DNA from: Rhodocyclaceae bacterium
Lineage (GTDB): Bacteria; Pseudomonadota; Gammaproteobacteria; Burkholderiales; Rhodocyclaceae
Direction: 5' to 3'
Assembly: GCA_018883385.1 (NCBI GenBank)
Contig: VEQD01000014.1
Span: 1-32,170, forward strand
DNA: 32,170 bases
The notes beneath the pieces are model-generated. The model was given only the letters and a program-made list of their open reading frames with translations, was not told where the DNA came from and did not search any database. The translations under genes were made by a program, and so were the position numbers. This document shows, piece after piece, positions 1 through 8,328 of this stretch. The stretch's first letter is position 1; every line of letters starts with the position of its first letter.

Positions 1-1081
1 GGGGGCGGCCTCTCGAATAACTGCGGGTCTCACCAATTCGAAACAGTGCAAAAGAATCTGCAGAAAGTTTGCTCGCTTGCCGCGCCTGTTCAAAGACCTG
101 AGGGGGTTGATCCAGAGACTCGTCGCTGAGTCCATCAAACGTGCCCCAGTGAATACCTATGGCCTTCTTTGCGCGAATCTTTTGGTAGACCTCGATGGCT
201 TCATGCGGATCGACGTGTGCTCGTTTCATAAACCAACGGGGTTCATATACGCCGATGGGGATCGCCGCGAGATCAAATCCCCCATGAGAGCGTGCAATAT
301 CGTCGATATCGGGTGAATAGGCCAAATCGCCGGCAAACCAGAATCGAAACTGCGGGTGCTCGATCGCCCAGCTACCCCAGAGCGTCTTGTTACGATCAAA
401 TGGCGAGCGTGCCGCCCAGTGTTGAACCGCTAAAAAGCGAATAGTCATGAGCTGGCTCTTGCCCGCCAGGGTCCGTGTTTCATCCCAATCCATAGCAATT
501 ACATTGGGCGACCCACCGTCCGCCCGAGTACCAGGGACATGCTCGACAAACCACGCATCCACCCCCAGTGGCACATAAAAAATCGGCGCGTCACCGGTCT
601 GTTGTGCCAGACGTCGCACAGTCTCCAGATCCAGATGATCATAGTGATTATGTGAGATAAATACGGCGTCAATATGCGGCAGTGAATCAAAAGGAATGCC
701 GGGTGGCTGCGCGCGTTTGGGCCCCAGTGGGGGAACCGGAGACGCATACTCGGCATAGACGGGATCAAAGAGGAAGTTCTTGCCGTCAATTTGGTAAAGC
801 AGGCTGGAGTGCCCGATCCAGGTGACTTGCGCATCTCCCTGCGGGGCCCTTAACCGAGCCTCGTTGACAGGTGTTTGTGGCGTAGGCGTCTTTGCAGGCT
901 TGGGCAGGCCCTCCGTCAGGCGTGTCCACTGCCAGCTGAGAAAGTTCTGACTGTGCGACAAATCAGCATAGCGATTAACGAAGCGTCCGTCGGCATCCCG
1001 CTCGGACCCTGCCCAAGTGATCGGGGTGTGGCCCCCGAATAGGGTCGCCAAGGCCAGCCAGAAAATATAGGGGCGATGCAT
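1..1081 (-). CDS. MBL-fold metallo-hydrolase, RomA/NAPE-PLD/UlaG-like (3' end runs off the window)
   Basis: Minus-strand reading frame open from ATG at 1081 to base 1, translating to MHRPYIFWLALATLFGG...VTWIGHSSLLYQIDGKNFLFDPVY...HIDAVFISHNHYDHLDLETV...FAGDLAYSPD...IGIHWGTFDGL. HNHYDHLD is the metallo-beta-lactamase motif. Missing from the ORF track because it has no stop inside the window. Confidence 0.88.
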   Translation of the reverse strand, partial: MHRPYIFWLALATLFGGHTPITWAGSERDADGRFVNRYADLSHSQNFLSWQWTRLTEGLPKPAKTPTPQTPVNEARLRAPQGDAQVTWIGHSSLLYQIDGKNFLFDPVYAEYASPVPPLGPKRAQPPGIPFDSLPHIDAVFISHNHYDHLDLETVRRLAQQTGDAPIFYVPLGVDAWFVEHVPGTRADGGSPNVIAMDWDETRTLAGKSQLMTIRFLAVQHWAARSPFDRNKTLWGSWAIEHPQFRFWFAGDLAYSPDIDDIARSHGGFDLAAIPIGVYEPRWFMKRAHVDPHEAIEVYQKIRAKKAIGIHWGTFDGLSDESLDQPPQVFEQARQASKLSADSFALFRIGETRSYSRGRP

Positions 1082-1346
1082 CACGCTGCGTGCCTGCCAG
1101 ATCCCTTCAAAATCTTATAAAACTGGAGCGTTAAGCTCATCAGCCCTCTGGCGTGCCTTCGACCGTGCAATGGCGTGTTGATGCCTGAGTGCCGCTTGAA
1201 CCGACATAATACAGGCAAGTTGATAAGCTGCTTCAATATCAAGCAGCGGCGTGCCGGGTGTCTTTTGTGGTGCGAAAAACTAACCTCGGCGCCGGGGGCG
1301 GCATTCAGGCGCTGCCCCGGGGAACATCAGTCGAACAATGTCCCTG

Positions 1347-1691
1347 CTACGACAACTCCAAGACCTGAGCCATTTGTTTTGAGCGTTCATGCAGGAGATT
1401 GGTGCCCGCTTTAGTCAGAGTCAGTTGCTTGGCTCGTTTGTCGTTCTTGCTGATTGATACGTTGATGAACCCACGATTACCCAAGGTCATAACCTTTCGT
1501 TGAACAGTGGGACCGGTGCCAAAAAACATACATTGAACAAGGTCCGTAATCTTGACCGGGTGGTTGGAGACCTCCTCCACATGAATATAGGCCAACATCT
1601 CCTCGCAGCCATCAAAGTCGGGATCATCCGCTTGTTTTCGCGCCATCGTTAAGGCGTTTAACCACTGTGCGAAGGGTATGGGTTTTGTCAT
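1347..1691 (-). CDS. MarR-family-like winged-helix transcriptional regulator
   Basis: 114 aa ORF; KITDLVQCMFFGTGPTVQRKVMTLGNRGFINVSISKNDKRAKQLTLTKAG resembles a MarR wHTH plus wing (DKRAKQLTLTKAG). Confidence 0.7.
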   Translation of the reverse strand: MTKPIPFAQWLNALTMARKQADDPDFDGCEEMLAYIHVEEVSNHPVKITDLVQCMFFGTGPTVQRKVMTLGNRGFINVSISKNDKRAKQLTLTKAGTNLLHERSKQMAQVLELS

Positions 1692-1718
1692 GTTGATTTC
1701 CTAATCGAAGTTTTGCTC

Positions 1719-1733
1719 ATCATAATTTATGGG
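1719..1733. promoter_or_regulatory. Operator-like palindrome CATAATTTATG (core 1721-1731)
   Basis: Perfect CATAA-T-TTATG palindrome just upstream of the MarR-like gene; a related palindrome lies at 1803-1817. Confidence 0.4.
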
Positions 1734-1802
1734 ATGTGGTGTGCAAAACCAAATTCGAGAGTTGCGTTAAAGCGTTGACTCTTTCTATGCGTCATCTTTG
1801 AT

Positions 1803-1817
1803 CCATAAATTTTATGG
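1803..1817. promoter_or_regulatory. Operator-like palindrome CCATAAATTTTATGG
   Basis: CCATAA-ATT-TTATGG, perfect 6-bp arms, in the divergent intergenic region. Confidence 0.4.
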
Positions 1818-1855
1818 CCTACTCTTTAACGCTCAATCGACTAAGGAGTGGCGGC

Positions 1856-2362
1856 ATGGGAAGCATGGGTTTTGTCTCGCAATTGAACCCCAAACGAATC
1901 TTTCAATACGGGCAGGAATACATTGACAAGAAACTGAAGCGGTTTAAGCCCAACAAAAAAAAGGGTGCGTTGGTCTGCAAAAATTGCGGTGTCTTTCAAA
2001 TAGGTGGGCGTTGGACGTGGGATGCGAGGCCATTGTTTCCCAAAAAGATCGTCTGTCCCGCCTGTCAGCAGGGTTTAGAAAGTCGCCCAGCGGGTGTACT
2101 TGTGCTTGATGGAGACAAATATCGCAAGCACCTTATCGATATCACCGCCCTGATGAAGCATTTCGAAATCGTCGAGAAGCGAGAGCATCCGCTTTCAAGG
2201 ATCATGGATATCAGCACACAAGGCAAGCTCATCACCGTGCGTACGACATCGACAAAGATTGTTCAGTCATTGGCGGATATGGTTCAAAGGTCGTTTGGCG
2301 CCACGACCATCAGGCGAGACGTTGATGCTTGCGGCGCAGTGACTATTGAAATGGTCGAGTAA
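1856..2362 (+). CDS. BCAM0308 / NMD3-like zinc-ribbon protein
   Basis: CKNCGVFQIGGRWTW...CPACQQGLESRPAGVLVLDGDKYRKHLIDI...EKREHPLSRIMDI matches the layout I recall for the BCAM0308 family. Start set to 1856 because AAGGAG precedes that ATG; the listed start at 1814 lies inside a palindrome. Confidence 0.7.
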   Translation: MGSMGFVSQLNPKRIFQYGQEYIDKKLKRFKPNKKKGALVCKNCGVFQIGGRWTWDARPLFPKKIVCPACQQGLESRPAGVLVLDGDKYRKHLIDITALMKHFEIVEKREHPLSRIMDISTQGKLITVRTTSTKIVQSLADMVQRSFGATTIRRDVDACGAVTIEMVE

Positions 2363-2486
2363 ATCTGTAAACAGGTTTACGGATTAAAGGCAGATGCGTC
2401 AATCACTTAGCATTTCCACAATTAAAACATTGCTAATAACACCTCAATGAATATATTGGCATCTCTTGAATAAATCTGGTATAGAA

Positions 2487-3140
2487 ATGAAACATCCTGC
2501 GGTAATCGCAATGAAGGCGATCCAAATCTTTAACCATCTTCCCAGTCAGACCCTGGAGTTGATATCCCGGAAGTGCGATTTGTGCTCGTACCGGCCAAAT
2601 GGTTTGATCTTTTCAGAGAATGCCAAGGCGAACAGAGTGGGTTTTATCGTCTCTGGGTTTGTCAAACTGATGCGTGGCGACCGAAAACTCCCTCTGGTAA
2701 CAGAAAAAGATTCCGAACTGGGCCATGTCTCAGATAAGCAGATGCTGGTCGATCTCCTTGGCCCTGGGGATTCGTTGGGCGCTGCTTGTGCGTTATTGGG
2801 CGACTTGTATTCAAGTTCGGCAATCGCCATAACGCCGTGTAACGTCGCTTTCTTGAGCGCGGATGCCTTTGTTTCAATGCTGCATCAAATTGACGGCCTG
2901 TCTGAGCGGGTGATGCAATCGCTCGCCAAGAGTCTGGTCGAGTCGGAAAAGCACGCACAGATCATGAATGGCGACTTGAAAACAAGGGTGATGACCATAA
3001 GAAGGCGATGCTCGCACTTGGGAATCGATGTGGATCAGTGGCTTTCCAACGCAGAGGTCGCACGAATGGCAGGGGCGACCCGGGTGGCGGTAAGCCAAAT
3101 TATGAGCCGAGAAAAACGCAGTCAAACAACGCGGATGTAA
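2487..3140 (+). CDS. Crp/Fnr family transcriptional regulator
   Basis: cNMP-binding-like fold (GFIVSGFVKLMRG...LLGPGDSLGAACALLG) and C-terminal HTH (SNAEVARMAGATRVAVSQIMSRE). Confidence 0.75.
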   Translation: MKHPAVIAMKAIQIFNHLPSQTLELISRKCDLCSYRPNGLIFSENAKANRVGFIVSGFVKLMRGDRKLPLVTEKDSELGHVSDKQMLVDLLGPGDSLGAACALLGDLYSSSAIAITPCNVAFLSADAFVSMLHQIDGLSERVMQSLAKSLVESEKHAQIMNGDLKTRVMTIRRRCSHLGIDVDQWLSNAEVARMAGATRVAVSQIMSREKRSQTTRM

Positions 3141-3272
3141 GTCTTAATCATGTAAAGGATTTGACGCTCGTTTGCTATCGCTTTTGTATTTGGCATGCCT
3201 TGTACATACATTGAAGCATGGAACTTAGGTGCCATGCTTGTTGATCAATTTGTACAGTTAAAGAGGTTTGTC

Positions 3273-3674
3273 ATGAAAGTAAGTCGCTATACGCCAATTG
3301 AAGATTTTTTTAAGGGGTTCTGGATTAATCCGATGGAATTTTCCTTTGCGGCACAGCCCATGGATACGGAAATTAGGGAGAGTGAGTCATCGTACTTCGT
3401 AGATGTCGATCTTCCGGGTATTCACAAAGAGGATATTGATGTCAGTATTCAAGGGCGCCGCGTAAGCATCAACGCCAACAGGAAAGAGTGGCAAGAAGAA
3501 TCGGATGCAAAACTCATCAAGACTGAAATGCGCTACGGTAAGGTTTATCGGCAGTTCGAAATGGAACACGAGATGACTGAAGAGGGTGCGGAGGCAAAGT
3601 TCGAAGAGGGCGTATTGCACGTCGTCTTGCCCAAGAAAAACGGGCTACCCGCAAAGCTTCTCTCAATCAGATAG
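3273..3674 (+). CDS. Hsp20/alpha-crystallin small heat shock protein
   Basis: ESSYFVDVDLPGIHKEDIDVSIQGRRVSINANRKEW...YGKVYRQFEM...AKFEEGVLHVVLPKK, typical alpha-crystallin domain. ATG at 3273 follows an AAAGAGG SD. Confidence 0.93.
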   Translation: MKVSRYTPIEDFFKGFWINPMEFSFAAQPMDTEIRESESSYFVDVDLPGIHKEDIDVSIQGRRVSINANRKEWQEESDAKLIKTEMRYGKVYRQFEMEHEMTEEGAEAKFEEGVLHVVLPKKNGLPAKLLSIR

Positions 3675-3695
3675 TCACGCTCAAGGCGTGAACGT

Positions 3696-3731
3696 ATGCA
3701 AACCATGTGTGAGCGTGGTTTGCATTTTTTA
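3696..3731 (+). terminator. Rho-independent terminator after hsp20
   Basis: ATGCAAACCA / TGGTTTGCAT, 10-bp perfect stem followed by a T-run. Confidence 0.75.
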
Positions 3732-3753
3732 TATTTGACTCAGTTAATGAAAA

Positions 3754-4350
3754 ATGAACTCAATTTACACGGACACAGAAAAGGCACTGCTATGCGACTA
3801 CTTCAATATTCAACGGCCAACCGCCTTACAACAACTGAATCTCTATAAAAATGATCATGTGACCGTACTACTGGATGATCAGGAGTTGCCAGAGATCGAG
3901 CTGGCAAGTGCAGTGGGTCAAATCGCACTCAATGGCCACTGCTCAGACAACAGCTTTCTTAAGAAAGGTGTTACAGCACCCAGGAAGAATGGGGATCATG
4001 AGGTTTTAATACCCCGGCTTCTCTTTACCATTCGATGGCCTGATAGCTTTATGGATGATGCATGGACAGAGTCATATTACATCACGTTCTTTCCGGGGTT
4101 TGACCGTTACGTGGTGACAGCAAGCCAGTCGCCAAACGAGACTTTTGATCTTGACGAGGTCGCCATCGGCTGGCGCTACGCAGGAGAGCCAAGATTGAAG
4201 ATTGCAGAGGACATCATCACGCAGAGTTGGCAAGAGCTACATGGCAAGCTCAGTGGTGGTGCGTGGCAGTCCGTAGAAAAATCTGGTTTGGTTTCTATGA
4301 ACGAGGCTTGCATGTGGCGCAATCATGTCTGGCGGTTCTTGTTAAATTGA
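3754..4350 (+). CDS. Uncharacterised protein, paralog A
   Basis: 198 aa ORF. Shares MNS[IM]YTD.E.A.LCDYF...RP and YY[IL]T[FW]FP.FDRYVVTAS...AIGW with the ORF at 5972-6664. Confidence 0.8.
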   Translation: MNSIYTDTEKALLCDYFNIQRPTALQQLNLYKNDHVTVLLDDQELPEIELASAVGQIALNGHCSDNSFLKKGVTAPRKNGDHEVLIPRLLFTIRWPDSFMDDAWTESYYITFFPGFDRYVVTASQSPNETFDLDEVAIGWRYAGEPRLKIAEDIITQSWQELHGKLSGGAWQSVEKSGLVSMNEACMWRNHVWRFLLN

Positions 4351-4372
4351 GCGCGTCATATCCGACATTATC

Positions 4373-4397
4373 AAGCCGATCACTCGATCGGCTTTTT
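4373..4397 (+). terminator. Rho-independent terminator
   Basis: AAGCCGATC-ACTC-GATCGGCTT followed by TTT; 9-bp perfect stem. Confidence 0.75.
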
Positions 4398-4517
4398 AGT
4401 TGGCATCGTCAAAGCATTGACACACCGTTGGCTGACAGAACTTTTTTGGCTTCTATAGTGAGTAATGAGTTGTCGACATCGTGTTGGTGGCTCGTAATCT
4501 TAACTTTGGAGTTCAAA

Positions 4518-4883
4518 ATGAAATTCAAGAAACTTATCGCTGTAACGGTCATGTCGCTGACTGCTGGCGTTGCGCTTGCCTCTAACAATCACATGCCACA
4601 GCCGCAGATTTCGGCACCGAAAATCGACTCGAACATGGCCATTTCTGGCGGTTTTGCTGGTGGCGCCACCATGAACAATGCAGCCCTAGAAGTTAACTAC
4701 ACTTCCCTGAGCGGTTCGCTGATGACCAGCCCGCAGCTGAATGTCGGTACCGAAACGGCCACTCAGGGTGGTGGTACTGCAATCAGCACTGGCCCTGGTT
4801 CGGCCGTGTTCTCTGTTGGTAGCTTTGCTGCTGCCGGCGTGAACAACATTACTTTGCCAACGATTCAACACCTGCATTTCTAA
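4518..4883 (+). CDS. Small exported Gly/Ser/Thr-rich protein
   Basis: MKFKKLIAVTVMSLTAGVALASNNHMPQPQ... is a clear signal peptide with low-complexity GGGTAISTGPG-type mature sequence. Start chosen inside the 4227-4883 ORF. Confidence 0.7.
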   Translation: MKFKKLIAVTVMSLTAGVALASNNHMPQPQISAPKIDSNMAISGGFAGGATMNNAALEVNYTSLSGSLMTSPQLNVGTETATQGGGTAISTGPGSAVFSVGSFAAAGVNNITLPTIQHLHF

Positions 4884-4928
4884 TTTGGGTGGTTGCTGGG
4901 TAGTTGCATAGCCAGCAAATCGATCGGT

Positions 4929-4967
4929 AAGTGAGGGGTTCCTTTAGGGGATTCCCCTCACTTTTGC
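4929..4967 (+). promoter_or_regulatory. Intercistronic hairpin, possible attenuator or processing site
   Basis: AAGTGAGGGG ... CCCCTCACTT, 10-bp perfect arms followed by TT, between two exported-protein genes. Confidence 0.5.
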
Positions 4968-4978
4968 AAAGGGGTGTT

Positions 4979-5545
4979 ATGAAAACAAATTATCACGTGT
5001 GCGCGGTCGCATTGCTTTTGGCGTTCGGAAGTTCAATGGCTTCTGCGCAGACTTCAACGTCAAGCGCTGCGTCTACCGCGACGTCTGGCGCATTAAATAA
5101 TGCAGGTAATACCCAGGGTATTACCTTCAACTCCACAGGGGCTTCGGGCATTAATTATTCTGGCAGCTACAGTGTCAAGTCGACGGGAGCTGCCGTGTTG
5201 CCTGGTTTTTCGGGGTCATTCAGTAGTGATTATTGCGGTGCCACTGCTGGTATTGCAGGCGGGGGTATGGGTTTCGCCTTTTCTGCTGGAGCGCCCGTCA
5301 TTGATCAGTCTTGTGTGATGTTGCGTACGTTTGAGCGATCAATGCAAGCCGCCGCGGCAATGCAACAAGTCGATCCGGCAGTCTCACGCGAATTGCGTAA
5401 TGCATCGCTAGAGATACTGGCCGAGATCAATCCGAAGATTCGGGCAATTTTCCAGAAGCGCAATTTAGTGCCAAAAGACGAGTTAGCGCTGCGTGAAAGC
5501 CAGCCCTATTTGGAGTATCAGAATAACCAGTGGGTACAACGATGA
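4979..5545 (+). CDS. Exported protein of unknown function
   Basis: MKTNYHVCAVALLLAFGSSMASAQ signal peptide, Ser/Thr/Gly-rich segment, two cysteines (DYCGATAG, DQSCVMLR), and a helical C-terminal region. Confidence 0.75.
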   Translation: MKTNYHVCAVALLLAFGSSMASAQTSTSSAASTATSGALNNAGNTQGITFNSTGASGINYSGSYSVKSTGAAVLPGFSGSFSSDYCGATAGIAGGGMGFAFSAGAPVIDQSCVMLRTFERSMQAAAAMQQVDPAVSRELRNASLEILAEINPKIRAIFQKRNLVPKDELALRESQPYLEYQNNQWVQR

Positions 5546-5949
5546 GTAAGCCGAACCTTTATTCGACGGCGCTTGCGTTAATGCTCGCAATCAGTGCACA
5601 ACATGCGCAAAGCGCTCCGGAAGTAAACAACGCCGCGGCAATACGCTATATCAGCGGTGGTGTTGGTGATGAAGATCTTGACATGCTTCAGACAGAGCAG
5701 GTGAATCATCGGCTAAAAATGGTTTTTACGACATTGGACGGCAGCTTCCTTGCCGATGTGGCCGTACTGGTACTGGATCGGAATAAGAACACCTTAATTC
5801 AAGCCAAGTCAGAAGGGCCGGTCATGCTTCTTGATCTGCCCAACGGCACGTACCAGGTTCAGGCAACGTACGCGCTTGAAACGATTAGCCGTGACGTTGT
5901 GTCACAGCCTAATAGGCTGAGTACGGTTTATTTCAGATTCGGAAATTAA
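5542..5949 (+). CDS. Exported protein with carboxypeptidase-regulatory-like beta-sandwich
   Basis: MSKPNLYSTALALMLAISAQHAQSA signal peptide; DGSFLADVAVLVLDRNKNTLIQAKSEGPVMLLDLPNGTYQVQATY. Overlaps the previous stop as ATGA. Confidence 0.72.
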   Translation: MSKPNLYSTALALMLAISAQHAQSAPEVNNAAAIRYISGGVGDEDLDMLQTEQVNHRLKMVFTTLDGSFLADVAVLVLDRNKNTLIQAKSEGPVMLLDLPNGTYQVQATYALETISRDVVSQPNRLSTVYFRFGN

Positions 5950-5971
5950 TGGTTTATCCCTGGGGTATTAA

Positions 5972-6664
5972 ATGAATTCGATGTATACCGATGTTGAACA
6001 TGCATTCCTCTGCGACTATTTTGGTGTCGAACGTCCGCGATCACTTATTAATATTGATACGTACGATCAATCGGCAGGCGATGGTGTCGCGCTTCTTAAC
6101 GAGAGTAGTTACCCCGGGGTTAATTTGGCCAGTGGCGTCGCCCGACTTGCCTTAAGCAGGCTTGAGGTATTGGGTCGGGGCTGGGTGGAGGAAAATAGGT
6201 CTGCCCACGAATTAACAAGCGGGTTTGTGCGCGACGGATATGACGGGCTGTACGATATTGATCTTTACCCCTTATATCTCTTTGGTGTTGATTGGGCTAT
6301 CCCGAGTGATTATGACCATTTCCCGGAATATTATTACCTAACCTGGTTTCCGGAATTTGACCGGTATGTCGTCACGGCTTCGGTGAGTTCAAAGGAGCGC
6401 TATGGAGTCAGCGATTTTGCGATTGGTTGGAATTCAGCCTCAAACAAGCGCATTGATCTCTGTCACCACATCATAGGGACTTACTGGGAGGATGTTCACA
6501 AGCCATTTAACGGATACGGGTGGGGCAAGGTCCTTTCTTCGGGATTAGTGCCAGAACATTTGGCTAGTGAGTGGCGTTCAGAGCTTTGGCCGTTGAGCAC
6601 TGAATACGGACCGATCGTGGGCTCAATGTTGGCAGGTGAACAGGGGGCGCAACATGTCCATTGA
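5972..6664 (+). CDS. Uncharacterised protein, paralog B (related to 3754-4350)
   Basis: 230 aa; MNSMYTDVEHAFLCDYFGVERP and YYLTWFPEFDRYVVTASVS align with paralog A. Confidence 0.8.
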   Translation: MNSMYTDVEHAFLCDYFGVERPRSLINIDTYDQSAGDGVALLNESSYPGVNLASGVARLALSRLEVLGRGWVEENRSAHELTSGFVRDGYDGLYDIDLYPLYLFGVDWAIPSDYDHFPEYYYLTWFPEFDRYVVTASVSSKERYGVSDFAIGWNSASNKRIDLCHHIIGTYWEDVHKPFNGYGWGKVLSSGLVPEHLASEWRSELWPLSTEYGPIVGSMLAGEQGAQHVH

Positions 6665-6844
6665 GTGTTTGCTCCTAAAGCCAATGGGGTCAGGGGGTAT
6701 GGAAAGAAATGAGAAACCCACGCCGACGACAATAGAAACCGATACCAGTCACCTCGTCAATGAGAGATGTGCACTTTCAACCCGAAAGCCTGCTGGCTCG
6801 AAAAAGAAACCAATGTTCAACCCAACATCAAAGCGGGGTTGAGC

Positions 6845-7132
6845 ATGGAATATTTAAGAGTTGGGTTTTTGTGGGGGTTTGTGTTTGCAACGATTCATGC
6901 GGGGTGGGCATTGATTGTTGCTCAGAATTACGGGCAGCCATTGATTGATTTTCTACTGAAGATTCATTTCTTGAGCAATCCATTTGTTGTACAGGTGTTC
7001 GATATGACCTTGGCCTACGCCCTGGTGGGGATCTCTGGAGCGCTGGGTCTGATTGCGGGCACGGCTTTTTCGATGCTGTGGGATTTGATTGGTGACTCAG
7101 AACCACGTGAAAGCAGGGAACATAATGACTAA
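6845..7132 (+). CDS. Small integral membrane protein
   Basis: MEYLRVGFLWGFVFATIHAGWALIVAQNY...MTLAYALVGISGALGLIAGTAFSMLWDL, two predicted TM stretches. Overlaps the CFA synthase start. Confidence 0.65.
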   Translation: MEYLRVGFLWGFVFATIHAGWALIVAQNYGQPLIDFLLKIHFLSNPFVVQVFDMTLAYALVGISGALGLIAGTAFSMLWDLIGDSEPRESREHND

Positions 7133-8279
7133 TCAAATGGCGATGAACGCTCCTGGCCATACCCGTATTCCTGACATCATACGTCGGATGGCTGAAGTTT
7201 CCGGCATTGGATTTAGCGGAGAGCGCCCTTGGGATATCAAGATCAATGATCATATGTTCTACGATTCAGTGATGAGGGATGGCTCTTTAGGTCTGGGCGA
7301 GACCTACATGCTTGGTCATTGGGATTGTGACCGACTTGATGAGTTTTTTACCAGAGTCCTGCGGGTTGACCTGGATAAGCAGATCTTGAGTTTGACCCCG
7401 TTTAAAAGTCTCATGGAATATCTGCGCCATAAGTTGACAAACCTTCAATCCATCAGCCGGTCGAATCAGGTAGCGCTGGCGCATTATGACGTAGGTGCAG
7501 ATGTATTCAGGGCAATGCTTGACCCGACAATGAGCTACTCCTGTGGGTATTGGGCAAACGCGAGGACATTAGATGAAGCGCAAATCGCAAAGCTGGATCT
7601 CGTATGCCGAAAATTAGAACTCAAAGCGGGTGACAGGCTCCTGGATATCGGCTGTGGCTGGGGTGGCTTGGCAGCGTATGCAGCAGAGCGATATGGCGCA
7701 CAGGTGACCGGGGTTACGGTGTCGCGTGAACAATATGCCTATGCGCAGCATCGATATGCTCACCTGCCAGTCAATTTCCTATTGATGGATTATCGATGTC
7801 TTGATGGGGAATTCGATAAGATCGCTTCTGTGGGCATGTTTGAGCATGTGGGTCAGAAAAATTATCGGCATTTCTTAGACAAGATCAATGCCTTGCTGGA
7901 ACCAGACGGACTTGCGCTATTGCACACGATCGGCACGCACGAATCCGTGAGGCATACGGATACGTGGATAGATCGGTATATTTTTCCGAATGGTCGTATA
8001 CCAACCGCCAGGGAAATCATGAACGTATTGTCCGATGATTTCATCATCGAAGATTGGCACAACTTCGGACAAGATTACGACAGAACATTAATGATTTGGT
8101 CAGAGCGCTTTGATGCTGCCTGGCCGGGGCTCTCATCAAAATACGACGAGCGCTTCTACCGCATGTGGCACTACTACCTGATGAGTTGTGCTGCATTTTT
8201 TAGATCCAGACAGGGGCAGTTGTGGCAATTAGTCCTGAGTAAACGTGAGCGATCCTGTGGCTATCGATCGGTTCGTTAA
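7125..8279 (+). CDS. cfa: Cyclopropane-fatty-acyl-phospholipid synthase family protein
   Basis: LAHYDVGADVFRAMLDPTMSYSCGYW, LLDIGCGWGGLAAYAAERYGAQVTGVTVSREQ, FDKIASVGMFEHVGQKNYR, YIFPNGRIPT, LMIWSERFDAAWP. Confidence 0.92.
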   Translation: MTNQMAMNAPGHTRIPDIIRRMAEVSGIGFSGERPWDIKINDHMFYDSVMRDGSLGLGETYMLGHWDCDRLDEFFTRVLRVDLDKQILSLTPFKSLMEYLRHKLTNLQSISRSNQVALAHYDVGADVFRAMLDPTMSYSCGYWANARTLDEAQIAKLDLVCRKLELKAGDRLLDIGCGWGGLAAYAAERYGAQVTGVTVSREQYAYAQHRYAHLPVNFLLMDYRCLDGEFDKIASVGMFEHVGQKNYRHFLDKINALLEPDGLALLHTIGTHESVRHTDTWIDRYIFPNGRIPTAREIMNVLSDDFIIEDWHNFGQDYDRTLMIWSERFDAAWPGLSSKYDERFYRMWHYYLMSCAAFFRSRQGQLWQLVLSKRERSCGYRSVR

Positions 8280-8328
8280 GGTGCTGGCATTGCGGAATTT
8301 TGGCGCCTAATCGAAGAAATATTTACGT

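Noticed and set aside
499-834. 111 aa minus-strand ORF
   Set aside because: Out of frame with the MBL-fold gene, whose motif (HNHYDHLD) is on the same strand in another frame.
1175-1414. 79 aa plus-strand ORF
   Set aside because: No recognisable domain and overlaps the 3' end of the MarR-like gene.
4227-4517. N-terminal extension of the 218 aa ORF at 4227-4883
   Set aside because: Overlaps paralog A and a terminator; signal peptide and SD-like context support the start at 4518.
6636-6842. 68 aa ORF between paralog B and the small membrane protein
   Set aside because: Low-complexity, no recognisable domain, overlaps paralog B; coding status not supportable.
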